From assembly GCF_052113705.1 (NCBI RefSeq), contig NZ_JBGQOG010000001.1, positions 124,001 through 188,000 of the forward strand: a DNA stretch of 64,000 nucleotides, given 5' to 3'. Made by a program: the position numbers and the translations under genes. Under the pieces are notes generated by a model, which saw nothing but the letters and a program-made list of their open reading frames with translations, was not told the DNA's origin and searched no databases. Source of the stretch: JBGQOG01 sp052113705 (GTDB taxonomy: Bacteria > Pseudomonadota > Alphaproteobacteria > Rhodobacterales > Rhodobacteraceae). Shown in pieces: positions 25,597-33,911 of the stretch (its first letter is position 1; the number at the start of each line of letters is the position of its first letter).

Positions 25597-27150
25597 ATGA
25601 TCGACATGCGCCCCGATGACCACGAGCCCTTTGGCCGCCCTCTGTTCGACGACCCCTCCGCCCGCGCGCTCAGCCGGGTGGGGGTGGTCGATGTCGGCTC
25701 CAACTCGGTGCGGTTTGTGGTCTTTGACGGGGCGGCGCGCAGCCCGGCCTATTTCTACAACGAAAAGGTGATGGCGGGGCTGGGGCAGAACCTGGCCGAG
25801 ACCGGACGGCTGAACCCGCAGGGCAAGATCCGCGCGCTGGCGGCGCTGAAACGGTTCGCGCTGCTGGCCAAGGGGATGGGGATCGATTCCCTTTCCTGCG
25901 TGGCCACCGCCGCCGTGCGCGAGGCCGAGGATGGCCCGGCCTTTCAGGAAGAGGTGGAGCGCACCACCGGCTTGCATCTCTGGGTGGTCGATGGCCCGGA
26001 AGAGGCGCGGCTCTCGGCGCAGGGGGTGCTGCTTGGCTGGCCCGAGGCGGACGGCCTTGTCTGCGACATCGGCGGCAACTCGATGGAGCTGGCGATTGTG
26101 CGCAACGGCGAGGTGGGGGCCCGTGTCAGCTCGCCTCTGGGGCCGTTCCGGCTGCAACAGGTGCCGGGCGGCAAAGCCGGGCTGATCGCGCATATCCGCA
26201 AGATCATGGCCGGGCTGGCCGAAGAGATCGGGCTGGGCCATGAGCGGATCTATCTGGTGGGCGGCAGTTGGCGCGCCATTGCGCGGTTGGACATGGAGCG
26301 GCGCGGCTATCCGATGACCGTGCTGCACGAATACCGGATGGGGCCGCAAAGCGTGGCGCAAACGGTGAACTGGATCGCCGAGAATGACATCATGGCCCTG
26401 CGGGCGCGCACCGGCCTTTCGGTCGCGCGGATGGAGCTGGTGCCGCTGGCCAGCCTGGTGCTGCGCGAGCTGATGCACACCTTTCACCCGCATGAGGTGG
26501 CGGTTTCCTCTTATGGCATCCGCGAGGGACTGCTTTATGAACAGATGCCGGACCGGCTGCGCAAACGCGACCCGATGATCGAGGCCTGCCGCAGCCTGGA
26601 GCGCACTTTGTCGCGGATTCCGGGCTTTGGCAAAAAGCTCTATACCTTCCTGCTGCCGCTCTACACCACCGCCACGCCCGAGAAACTGCGGCTGGTGCGG
26701 GCGGCCTGCCTCTTGCACGACACCACCTGGCGGGCGCATCCGGATTATCGGGCGGAAAGCTGCTTTGACAATGTGACGCGGGCGAATATGGCCGCGCTCT
26801 CGCATGAGGAGCGGGTGTTTCTGGGGCTGTCGCTGCTGCACCGCTACAAGAATTCGCGTGCGGGCAGCCCGATGGAGCCCCTGTTCCGGCTGCTGGATGA
26901 CAAAAAGATCCAGAGCGCCGAGGTTCTGGGCAAGGCGATGCGCTTTGGTGCCATGTTCGCGGTGGAAAGCCCGGAAGAGGCCGGGGCGCTGAAGTTTTTC
27001 CCGAAGAAAAAGATCCTGCAACTGCGGCTGACCGCTTTGGGCGAGGGGCTGTTTGGCGAGGTGGCCGAGGCGCGGTTCCTGTCGCTGGCGGCGGCGCTGA
27101 AATCGCAGCCGGTGGTGCTGCGCCCCGGCGAGCGGAGCACGATCGGCTAA
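25597..27150 (+). CDS. ppx: Exopolyphosphatase / pppGpp phosphohydrolase family
   Basis: 517 residues from the ATG at 25597 (AAAGGA upstream); a longer frame would overlap ppk. Actin-like phosphatase core: GVVDVGSNSVRFVVFDG, ATAAVREAEDGPAFQEE, CDIGGNSMELAIV and LVGGSWRAIARLD; then a C-terminal HD-like helical domain with AACLLHDTTWRAHPDYR. It removes terminal phosphates from polyP and possibly pppGpp. Its stop codon overlaps the stop of the convergent small exported-protein gene. Confidence 0.95.
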   Translation: MIDMRPDDHEPFGRPLFDDPSARALSRVGVVDVGSNSVRFVVFDGAARSPAYFYNEKVMAGLGQNLAETGRLNPQGKIRALAALKRFALLAKGMGIDSLSCVATAAVREAEDGPAFQEEVERTTGLHLWVVDGPEEARLSAQGVLLGWPEADGLVCDIGGNSMELAIVRNGEVGARVSSPLGPFRLQQVPGGKAGLIAHIRKIMAGLAEEIGLGHERIYLVGGSWRAIARLDMERRGYPMTVLHEYRMGPQSVAQTVNWIAENDIMALRARTGLSVARMELVPLASLVLRELMHTFHPHEVAVSSYGIREGLLYEQMPDRLRKRDPMIEACRSLERTLSRIPGFGKKLYTFLLPLYTTATPEKLRLVRAACLLHDTTWRAHPDYRAESCFDNVTRANMAALSHEERVFLGLSLLHRYKNSRAGSPMEPLFRLLDDKKIQSAEVLGKAMRFGAMFAVESPEEAGALKFFPKKKILQLRLTALGEGLFGEVAEARFLSLAAALKSQPVVLRPGERSTIG

Positions 27151-27584
27151 AGTTCGATCTCGCCGTCCGGCCCGGTTTCTTCCGGCAAGGCGGGCGCGTG
27201 CGGTGTGGGCGGCGGCGGTGCCCCTGCCCGGCGCGGCAGCAGGATATCGCCATTCGGCAGCATCACCGGCGCGTCGTAATTGCGCAGATCGTCGATCATC
27301 GCGAGAAAATCCCGGATCGCGGGGCCCGCCTCGCGCATTGCCTCGCCCATGCCATCGCGCATCTCGCCCAGTTGCGGCCCCACCTCTTCCAAGAGGCCCT
27401 GCATCAGCATGCGGGCACCGCGTTCCATCAGGCCGGGCCCCTCCTCGGGCGCGGCAGCCTCGGGCAAAATGGCCTCGGGCGCGGCATCGGGGGACGGGCC
27501 CGGCGCGCGCTCGCCCAAGGCAAGGCTGCCCATGGCGAAAACCAGGGGAAGCGCGATCAGAAAAGGGGTGATGCGATGGCTCAT
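27147..27584 (-). CDS. Small exported protein, Rhodobacterales hypothetical
   Basis: 145 residues from the ATG at 27584 (GGGGGT upstream). Signal peptide MSHRITPFLIALPLVFAMGSLALG; a Pro/Ala/Glu-rich linker; an amphipathic helical part (LMERGARMLMQGLLEEVGPQ, MREAGPAIRDFLAMIDDL); then YDAPVMLPNGDILLPRR and a Pro-rich tail. I recognise it only as a Rhodobacterales hypothetical; periplasmic location is inferred. It lies downstream of the EEP-fold gene with a 31-bp gap. Its TAG overlaps the TAA of ppx on the other strand. Confidence 0.65.
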   Translation of the reverse strand: MSHRITPFLIALPLVFAMGSLALGERAPGPSPDAAPEAILPEAAAPEEGPGLMERGARMLMQGLLEEVGPQLGEMRDGMGEAMREAGPAIRDFLAMIDDLRNYDAPVMLPNGDILLPRRAGAPPPPTPHAPALPEETGPDGEIEL

Positions 27585-27615
27585 ACCCCCAATATAGGGC
27601 AGAACGCCGGAAATA

Positions 27616-28665
27616 TCACCCGGCATGCAGGGCGGGCGCTGTGGAAACCGCCGGCAGGTTCAGATCCACGGTCACCGGGAAATGGTCCGAGGCCTGCAAG
27701 AGCGCCTCGCGCAGCTCCGGCACACGGTAACAGGCGGGGTCATCGAAGGGATGCCAGATGCGCCAGCGCGGATCGGCGGCGCAGAGCGAAGGCGCCAGCA
27801 TGATGTAATCCAGGAGCGCCGAGAAATACTGATGCGCGTCCGCCAGCCAGAACCGTGCCGAGACCGGGGCGGCGGCGGTCGGATGGCGCAGGGCGGCGGT
27901 GGCAAAGGGTTCCTGCAGGCGCAATTCAGGCGGGCCGCCGACGCCGAGCACAATTTCGAGCCCGGAGCGGCCAAAGAGTTCCTCGTATTCGTCGAGGCCG
28001 GGGCCGTCGTTGAAATCGCCCATCACCAAGAGGTCATCCCCCGCCGCCAGATCCGCCTCGATCCGGGCGCGCAGCCAGAGGCATTGCGCCTGCTGCTTGC
28101 GGCGGTTTTCAATCGCCAGCCGGATCTCAGCGGCGGGCGATGTCGCCCCATGCGGCGCTTTGGATTTCACATGCACCCCAATCAGCCGCAGCCGGTGCCC
28201 CTCGGCCGTGGTCAGCGCCAGCTCCAGCGGCGGCTTGGAAAATCGCACCTTGTCCGGCGTGCCATCGGTGTCGAGGTCAATCTCATAGCGCCCGTCAAAG
28301 CGCGGCACAGCATCGTCATGCGGATCATGGATCAGTGTCACGCGGTCGGGATCGTAAAGCGCCGCGATCTCTTGCTGGGTCTCATTGGCAAATCCCAGCA
28401 CCGCCACCCGCGCGCGCAGACCGAAATGCGCCGCGAACCGCTCGAGCATATCGGTGGTACGGCGGTTGCGGCGGGTGTCGGGCGCTTCGATGATCATCAC
28501 CACATCCGCATCAAGCGCGGTGAACACCACCCCCAGCGCGCCCAGCTGCTCTTCGCGCGTCACGCCATAGCGGGCCGAGGGCTCCAGATCGGGCTGCATC
28601 CGCCCGTCACGATCAAAGAGACTGTTGAACCACTCCACATTATAGCTGGCGATCCGCAGATGCAT
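27616..28665 (-). CDS. Endonuclease/exonuclease/phosphatase (EEP) fold protein
   Basis: 349 residues, no signal peptide. The EEP catalytic signature is complete: SYNVEWF (Asn), IIEAPDTR (metal Glu), GVHVKSK (His), GDFNDGP (Asp-Phe-Asn), LLDYIM (Asp) and a terminal SDHFPVTVDL (Asp-His). It is therefore likely an active Mg-dependent phosphodiesterase or phosphomonoesterase; whether on nucleic acid or small molecules is not evident. It is one base downstream of the TerB/J-domain gene, forming an operon with it and the small exported protein. Confidence 0.85.
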   Translation of the reverse strand: MHLRIASYNVEWFNSLFDRDGRMQPDLEPSARYGVTREEQLGALGVVFTALDADVVMIIEAPDTRRNRRTTDMLERFAAHFGLRARVAVLGFANETQQEIAALYDPDRVTLIHDPHDDAVPRFDGRYEIDLDTDGTPDKVRFSKPPLELALTTAEGHRLRLIGVHVKSKAPHGATSPAAEIRLAIENRRKQQAQCLWLRARIEADLAAGDDLLVMGDFNDGPGLDEYEELFGRSGLEIVLGVGGPPELRLQEPFATAALRHPTAAAPVSARFWLADAHQYFSALLDYIMLAPSLCAADPRWRIWHPFDDPACYRVPELREALLQASDHFPVTVDLNLPAVSTAPALHAG

Positions 28666-28666
28666 G

Positions 28667-29350
28667 TCAGGCGGCGTGCTGGTGCTGGATTTCTTCCCAG
28701 GCGCGGTTCAACGCCATCAGACGCCCCTCGGCCATCTTGATCGCCTCGGGTGGCAGTCCCCGTGCCATCAGCCGGTCGGGGTGGCTTTCGCGCACCCCCG
28801 CCCGCCAGGCGGCGCGGATTTCCTCAAGCGGCGCATTCTCCGGCACGCCCAGAACTTCATGCGGATCGGGCACGGCCTCGGGCACATGCCGGGCGCGGAT
28901 GGCGCGGAAGCACCGGTCGCTCAGGCCGAAAATCCGCGCCACTTCGGCCAGAAACTCATCCTCGGCGGCGTGGTAGCTGCCATCCGCCATCGCGATGGTG
29001 AACAGCCCCTCCAACACATCCTTGAGCACCTCGGCCCCCGGGCCGAACATCGCCGCAATCCGTGCGGCCCAGGCGTCAAAACCCGCCACATCGGTGCGCG
29101 CCAGATTGAAGACGCGGGCGGCATGCGCCTCTTCGCCGGGCGGGATGGTGAACACCTGCCGGAAGGCCGCGACCTCGGCCCGCGTCACCGCGCCATCGGC
29201 CTTGGCCATCTTGGCCCCGAGCGCGATCACCGCGATGGTAAAGGCGACCGAGCGTTCCGGCGCGCCCTTCAGCCGTTCAAAGGCAACCGACAGCCCCTCG
29301 CCCCGGGCAAGGGCGGCAATGGCTTCGGAAATGCGGGTCCAGATCGACAT
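28667..29350 (-). CDS. TerB-like plus J-domain protein (DjlA type)
   Basis: 227 residues. Residues about 30-150 form a TerB/DjlA-type all-helical domain (AVIALGAKMAKADGAVTRAEVAAFRQVF ... IAMADGSYHAAEDEFLAEVARIFG). Residues 160-225 are a C-terminal J domain with the HPD tripeptide in ESHPDRLMARGLPPEA. Unlike E. coli DjlA there is no clear N-terminal transmembrane anchor. Known role: a co-chaperone that stimulates DnaK ATPase. It is first in an operon with the EEP-fold gene. Confidence 0.88.
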   Translation of the reverse strand: MSIWTRISEAIAALARGEGLSVAFERLKGAPERSVAFTIAVIALGAKMAKADGAVTRAEVAAFRQVFTIPPGEEAHAARVFNLARTDVAGFDAWAARIAAMFGPGAEVLKDVLEGLFTIAMADGSYHAAEDEFLAEVARIFGLSDRCFRAIRARHVPEAVPDPHEVLGVPENAPLEEIRAAWRAGVRESHPDRLMARGLPPEAIKMAEGRLMALNRAWEEIQHQHAA

Positions 29351-29389
29351 GGAGCCAGCATAAACGCTGCGGCGCGAAATGTCAGCGTG

Positions 29390-29887
29390 TCACAATGACT
29401 TTTGCATGAGCACCAGGCCCAGCCAGCGGCCGAATTTGCGCCCCAGCTCCGGCATCCGCCCGGTCTCGACATAGCCCAGCGCCGCGTGGAAGGCGACGCC
29501 CGCGTCATTCTCGGCCGAGACCCCGGCGATCATCACATGCGCCCCCGCCGCGCGGGCGTGATCCTCAACCGCCCGCATCAGGGCGCGCCCCACACCCTGA
29601 CCATGGGCGGCGGGCGACAGAATGATCGTATGCTCCATCGCATGGGTATAGCCATTGCCGCCGCGAAACTGCGCATAGGTGGCGAGACCGAGCACCACCC
29701 CCGCCCGCTCTGCCACGAAAAACTCATGGCCCGCGGCGCGGCGGGCAGTGACCATTTCGGTCAGGGTTTCAGGGGTCTTTTCCTCGCTGGAAAAGGTCAC
29801 CGTGGTCTCGCGGATCATCGGATTCCAAAAGGCCATGACGGCGGCGAAATCAGCGGGGGTGACGGGGCGGATCAGGGGGGGTGTCAT
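29390..29887 (-). CDS. GNAT acetyltransferase, phosphinothricin/amino-acid acetyltransferase type
   Basis: 165 residues from the ATG at 29887 (CCCGGAG upstream). MTPPLIRPVTPADFAAVMAFWNPMIRETTVTF resembles Pat/YncA enzymes. The acetyl-CoA-binding motif is HTIILSPAAHGQGVGRALMRA, and AGVSAENDAGVAFHAALGYVETGRMPELGRKFGRWLGLVLM is the typical C-terminal part. Related enzymes acetylate phosphinothricin, methionine sulfoximine or other amino-acid analogues; the substrate is not assignable. It has the same strand as the TerB/J-domain operon, 39 bp upstream of it. Confidence 0.85.
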   Translation of the reverse strand: MTPPLIRPVTPADFAAVMAFWNPMIRETTVTFSSEEKTPETLTEMVTARRAAGHEFFVAERAGVVLGLATYAQFRGGNGYTHAMEHTIILSPAAHGQGVGRALMRAVEDHARAAGAHVMIAGVSAENDAGVAFHAALGYVETGRMPELGRKFGRWLGLVLMQKSL

Positions 29888-30074
29888 TGCGGCTCCGGGC
29901 AAGATTTCCGCCATGATGACGGGCGGTTGCGCGGGGGGCAAGGGGATCGGTGGGGCAGCAAACCTTGCCGGAGGTGATGCGCTGCGGCAAGGTTGAAAAA
30001 TGGGCAACCCGGGCCCCGAAAAGCGCGCCGGAAGCGGCGTTCGCCACCTGCGACGCGGGGCCAAAGTCCGGCGC

Positions 30075-30096
30075 GGCGCGGGGGAGCCCCCGCGCC
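30075..30096 (-). terminator. Perfect hairpin downstream of the mutase gene
   Basis: Two perfect 10-bp arms, GGCGCGGGGG (30075-30084) and CCCCCGCGCC (30087-30096), begin 9 bp past the mutase stop (reading leftwards). No long T-run follows (CGCCGGACTTTGG). It resembles the hairpin after gcd in its GGGGG-AG-CCC centre and is probably a terminator or 3'-end stabiliser. Confidence 0.55.
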
Positions 30097-30104
30097 AGAT
30101 CGGA

Positions 30105-32249
30105 TTATTTCCGCGCGGCGCGGATCAGTTCCAGAATATCGCGCGCGGCGGCGGGGATATTGGTGCCCGGACCAAAGATCGCCTTCACCCCGGCGGCTTT
30201 CAGGAAATCATAATCCTGCTGCGGGATCACGCCGCCGCAGATCACCAGAATCTCGCCCGCCCCCTGCGCCTGCAAGGCCGCGATCAGCTTGGGCGCGAGG
30301 GTCTTGTGCCCCGCCGCCTGGCTGGAGATGCCGATGACATGCACGTCATTGTCGATGGCATCCTGCGCCGCCTCTTCCGGCGTCTGGAACAGCGGGCCGA
30401 CATCGACGTCAAAACCGATATCGGCAAAGGCGGTGGCAATGACCTTGGCGCCGCGGTCATGTCCGTCCTGCCCCATTTTCACCACCAGCATCCGCGGGCG
30501 GCGCCCCTCTTCCTCGGCGAATTTTTCGACATCCTGCTGGATCTGCGCAAAGCCCGCATCCCCCTCATACGCGGCGCCGTAAACCCCGGCGAGGGTCTTC
30601 ACCTCCGCCCGGTGGCGGCCGAATACCTTTTCCATCGCAGATGAAATCTCCCCCACTGAGGCCCGGGCGCGGGCGGCTGCCACCGCCGCGTCGAGCAGGT
30701 TACCCCCCTCGCCCGCACGGCGGGTGAGTTCGTCGAGCGCCGCCTGACAGGCGGCCTCATCCCGGGCGGCACGCATCGCCCGCAGCCGGGCGATCTGGCT
30801 GTCGCGCACCGCCACATTGTCGATGTCGAGAATGTCGATCGGATCTTCCTGCGCCAGCCGGTATTTGTTGACGCCGACGATCACCTCTTCGCCGCGGTCG
30901 ATCATCGCCTGCCGCCGCGCCGCCGATTCCTCGATCCGCAGTTTCGGCAGGCCCGAGGCAACGGCCTTGGTCATGCCCCCCATCTCCTCAACCTCTTCGA
31001 TCAGCGCCCAGGCTTTTTCCGCCAGCTCCGCCGTCAGGCTTTCGACGTAATAGGACCCCGCCAAGGGATCGACCACCTTGGTCACCCCGGTTTCTTCCTG
31101 CAAAATCAACTGGGTGTTCCGCGCGATCCGGGCCGAGAAATCGGTGGGCAGCGCGATTGCCTCGTCAAGCGCATTGGTGTGCAGCGACTGCGTGCCGCCC
31201 AAAGCTGCCGCCAGCGCCTCATAGGCGGTGCGGACCACGTTGTTATAGGGGTCCTGCTCTTGCAGGCTGACGCCCGAGGTCTGGCAATGCGTGCGCAGCA
31301 TCAGGCTGCCCGGCTTTTTCGCGCCAAATTCCGTCATGATCCGGTGCCAAAGCATCCGCGCCGCGCGCAGCTTGGCCGCCTCCATGAAGATGTTCATGCC
31401 GATGGCGAAAAAGAACGACAGCCGTCCCGCAAAGGCGTCCACATCCATCCCGCGCGCAATCGCGGTGCGGACATATTCGCGGCCATCGGCCAATGTATAG
31501 GCCAGCTCCTGCACGAGGTTCGCGCCCGCCTCCTGCATGTGATAGCCCGAAATCGAGATCGAGTTGAACTTTGGCATCTCAGCGGCGGTATATTCGATGA
31601 TATCCGCAATGATCCGCATCGAGGGTTCCGGCGGGTACACATAGGTGTTGCGCACCATGAATTCCTTGAGGATATCGTTCTGGATCGTGCCGGACAGCAG
31701 GGCGCGGTCCACCCCCTGCTCCTCGCCGGTCACGATGAAATTGGCCAGAATCGGGATCACCGCGCCGTTCATCGTCATCGAGACCGAGACCTTCTCCAGC
31801 GGGATGCCGTCAAACAGGATTTTCATATCCTCGACAGAGTCGATGGCGACACCCGCCTTGCCGACATCGCCCTCAACCCGGGGATGGTCACTGTCATAGC
31901 CGCGGTGCGTCGCCAGATCGAAGGCCACGGAAACCCCCTGCTGTCCCGCCGCCAAGGCCTTGCGGTAAAAGGCGTTTGACGCCTCGGCGGTGGAAAAGCC
32001 CGCATATTGCCGGATGGTCCAGGGGCGGCCCGCATACATCGTGGCACGCACGCCACGGGTAAAGGGCGCCTGCCCCGGCACCCCGCCCATATGCGGCAGA
32101 TCGGCGGTATCAGCCTCGGTGTAGAGCGGCTTGACCGCGATCCCCTCCAGCGTGTCCCAGGTGAGGCTGTCCAGCGGACGGTCGCGCAGCTCTTTTTGCG
32201 CGAGCGCGGACCAATCGGCGGGTAGCGGTTTCGTCGGATTGTGGGTCAT
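30105..32249 (-). CDS. scpA: Methylmalonyl-CoA mutase
   Basis: 714 residues from the ATG at 32249 (AGGA 8 nt upstream); longer frames run antisense into the DUF4174 gene. The N-terminal TIM barrel includes YAGRPWTIRQYAGFSTAEASNAFYRK and AFDLATHRGYDSDHP. The C-terminal B12 domain starts RPRMLVVKMGQDGHDRGAKV, with the cobalt-ligand His in the DGHDRG loop, then GIGSS-like GISSQAAGHK and VICGGVIP. The single polypeptide of the homodimeric type converts methylmalonyl-CoA to succinyl-CoA. It completes the propionyl-CoA route with pccA and pccB encoded to its right; an epimerase gene is not in the window. Confidence 0.97.
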   Translation of the reverse strand: MTHNPTKPLPADWSALAQKELRDRPLDSLTWDTLEGIAVKPLYTEADTADLPHMGGVPGQAPFTRGVRATMYAGRPWTIRQYAGFSTAEASNAFYRKALAAGQQGVSVAFDLATHRGYDSDHPRVEGDVGKAGVAIDSVEDMKILFDGIPLEKVSVSMTMNGAVIPILANFIVTGEEQGVDRALLSGTIQNDILKEFMVRNTYVYPPEPSMRIIADIIEYTAAEMPKFNSISISGYHMQEAGANLVQELAYTLADGREYVRTAIARGMDVDAFAGRLSFFFAIGMNIFMEAAKLRAARMLWHRIMTEFGAKKPGSLMLRTHCQTSGVSLQEQDPYNNVVRTAYEALAAALGGTQSLHTNALDEAIALPTDFSARIARNTQLILQEETGVTKVVDPLAGSYYVESLTAELAEKAWALIEEVEEMGGMTKAVASGLPKLRIEESAARRQAMIDRGEEVIVGVNKYRLAQEDPIDILDIDNVAVRDSQIARLRAMRAARDEAACQAALDELTRRAGEGGNLLDAAVAAARARASVGEISSAMEKVFGRHRAEVKTLAGVYGAAYEGDAGFAQIQQDVEKFAEEEGRRPRMLVVKMGQDGHDRGAKVIATAFADIGFDVDVGPLFQTPEEAAQDAIDNDVHVIGISSQAAGHKTLAPKLIAALQAQGAGEILVICGGVIPQQDYDFLKAAGVKAIFGPGTNIPAAARDILELIRAARK

Positions 32250-32387
32250 TGGCGGAATCCTTGCATCGGGGTGGGTCGGCCAGAGGCCGAGGCAGACAGC
32301 GAACTGTCGCGGCGTTTTCGGGTCTGCCCCTCGCCGACAGGCGTCATCGTGCCTATATGATGGGGTGGAACAGAGAAAAGGCGGGTC

Positions 32388-32945
32388 ATGCGACATTGGG
32401 GTATCGGACTGGGCATCTGGGCTGTGCTCGCGGCAGGGCCGTCGTTGGCGGCGGACAGCGTGCGCGCCGAGACCATCGGGATCGCGAGCGAGATGCAGGC
32501 AGATGTCGAGCGGGCCGGTGCGGATTTGCCCGCCCCGACCGGCGCCCTGACCAGCCCGGCCACCGAGACGGCACCGCCGACCGAGCCTGCCTTTGCGCCG
32601 CTGGACGGCGCGAGCGTTGATCTGGACGCCTTTCTCTGGGTGGCGCGCCCGCTGATCATCTTTGCCGACAGCCCGGAGGTGCCCGCGTTCAAAGAACAGA
32701 TGGGCATGTTGGCCGAGCGCTGGCCGGACCTCGCCGCGCGGGATGTGGTCTTGCTGACCGACACTGATCCGAAGGCCAATGGTCCGTTGCGCAAGCGGCT
32801 GCATCCGCACGGATTTTCGCTGGTGATCATCGAAAAGGACGGCCAGATCGCCCTGCGCAAGCCGGTCCCCTGGGATGTGCGCGAAATCGGCCGGGCCATC
32901 GACAAGATGCCGATCCGGCGCGAGGAACTCCGCGCCCTGCCCTGA
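32388..32945 (+). CDS. DUF4174 exported protein
   Basis: 185 residues: signal peptide MRHWGIGLGIWAVLAAGPSLA, a low-complexity Ala/Thr/Pro/Glu stretch to about residue 75, then the DUF4174 thioredoxin-like core (LDAFLWVARPLIIFADSPEVPAFKEQMGML, DVVLLTDTDP, LRKRLHPHGFSLVIIEKDGQIALRKPVPWDVREIGRAIDKMPIRREE). The function of DUF4174 is unknown; no active-site CxxC is present. It is divergent from the mutase gene with a 138-bp shared promoter region, an arrangement I recall as common in Rhodobacterales. Confidence 0.82.
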   Translation: MRHWGIGLGIWAVLAAGPSLAADSVRAETIGIASEMQADVERAGADLPAPTGALTSPATETAPPTEPAFAPLDGASVDLDAFLWVARPLIIFADSPEVPAFKEQMGMLAERWPDLAARDVVLLTDTDPKANGPLRKRLHPHGFSLVIIEKDGQIALRKPVPWDVREIGRAIDKMPIRREELRALP

Positions 32946-32967
32946 GCGGAGGCGGACAAGCGCGCGC

Positions 32968-33882
32968 TCATGCCGCCGCCTCCCCGATCAGACGGGTGCC
33001 CCCGGTATCATCGGCCAGTTGCAACAGATCGAAGGCAAAGCGCAGCTGCATCGCCTCCGTCTCGCGCTCGGTGAACCAGTCGCGCGGCGCGGGGTCTGCG
33101 GGCAGCGCGCGGCGCAACTGGCGCAGCGACCAATCGGGATGCGCGAGGCGCAGCGCGCGGAAGGCCGGAATATCGGCGGGCCGCAGGCGGCTGGCGTTCA
33201 CCGATTTTTCCAAAGGCCGCAGACCATCGGTGCCGTTTTCGCGGCCGATCAGCTGGCAGGCCACCTCGAGCGGACGCCCGCGCAGCTCCTCGACCCGCCA
33301 GACGAAACGCTCGGCCTGCGGAAACACCTCGCTGACCGACGCCAGCACCTTGGTCCAGCTGCGGCGGCAGTCGGCGAGCGCCGGGGCCAGTTCCGCCAGA
33401 TCGGGGATCGGGGCGGCATGGGTGCGGCTGATCACATAGGCATAGGCCGAGAGCCAATAGGCGGCATAGTCGCGAATGCCAATGCCGATCCGCACCGGCT
33501 TGTGCGGCAAGAGCGCCGCATAGGCCGCCAGATTGCGCCGGGCATTGGCATAAAGGCGGCCTTCCAGAAGATTGCTGCGCATCGTGCCCAGCATGTTTTC
33601 CTCAGAAATCAGAAGCTTGGTGATCCCTGCATCGGCTTCCGCCGCCAGTTCCTGCGCAAAAGCGGCGCGCAGGGTCGTCCAGGCGGCGGTCGCCTCCGGG
33701 TCTTTTGCGCGCATCGCGGCGCGCAGCGACATCGCCTTGTCGAAATTCAACAAGGACCGCATCCGGGTCGGGCCCCAGATCGCCGTGCCCTCGGCGCGCA
33801 GTACCTCGGCATTGTCCGACAGACAGCGTTCCAGCGCTGTCGAGCCGGTGCGATGCGCGCCGATATGCAGGATGATCTCCAT
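32968..33882 (-). CDS. Sulfotransferase-like P-loop protein
   Basis: 304 residues. It begins MEIILHIGAHRTGSTALERCL, the 5'-PSB (PAPS-binding) loop of the sulfotransferase fold, with later IGIGIRDYAAYWLSAYAYVIS at the 3'-PB position. The C-terminal half is poorly conserved. Rhodobacterales often carry such a gene beside pccA. It may be a true sulfotransferase acting on a surface glycan or a divergent family member; no substrate evidence. It starts 29 bp downstream of pccA and is likely cotranscribed. Confidence 0.75.
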   Translation of the reverse strand: MEIILHIGAHRTGSTALERCLSDNAEVLRAEGTAIWGPTRMRSLLNFDKAMSLRAAMRAKDPEATAAWTTLRAAFAQELAAEADAGITKLLISEENMLGTMRSNLLEGRLYANARRNLAAYAALLPHKPVRIGIGIRDYAAYWLSAYAYVISRTHAAPIPDLAELAPALADCRRSWTKVLASVSEVFPQAERFVWRVEELRGRPLEVACQLIGRENGTDGLRPLEKSVNASRLRPADIPAFRALRLAHPDWSLRQLRRALPADPAPRDWFTERETEAMQLRFAFDLLQLADDTGGTRLIGEAAA

Positions 33883-33911
33883 GCCCTAGCCCCGGATGTG
33901 GTGATGGCGGA

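Noticed and set aside
23805..25703. 632-residue open frame antisense to ppk
   Set aside because: A composition artefact of high third-position GC; ppk is unambiguous on the other strand.
32250..32810. N-terminal extension of methylmalonyl-CoA mutase
   Set aside because: Antisense to the DUF4174 gene; the family N-terminus and ribosome-binding site fit the ATG at 32249.
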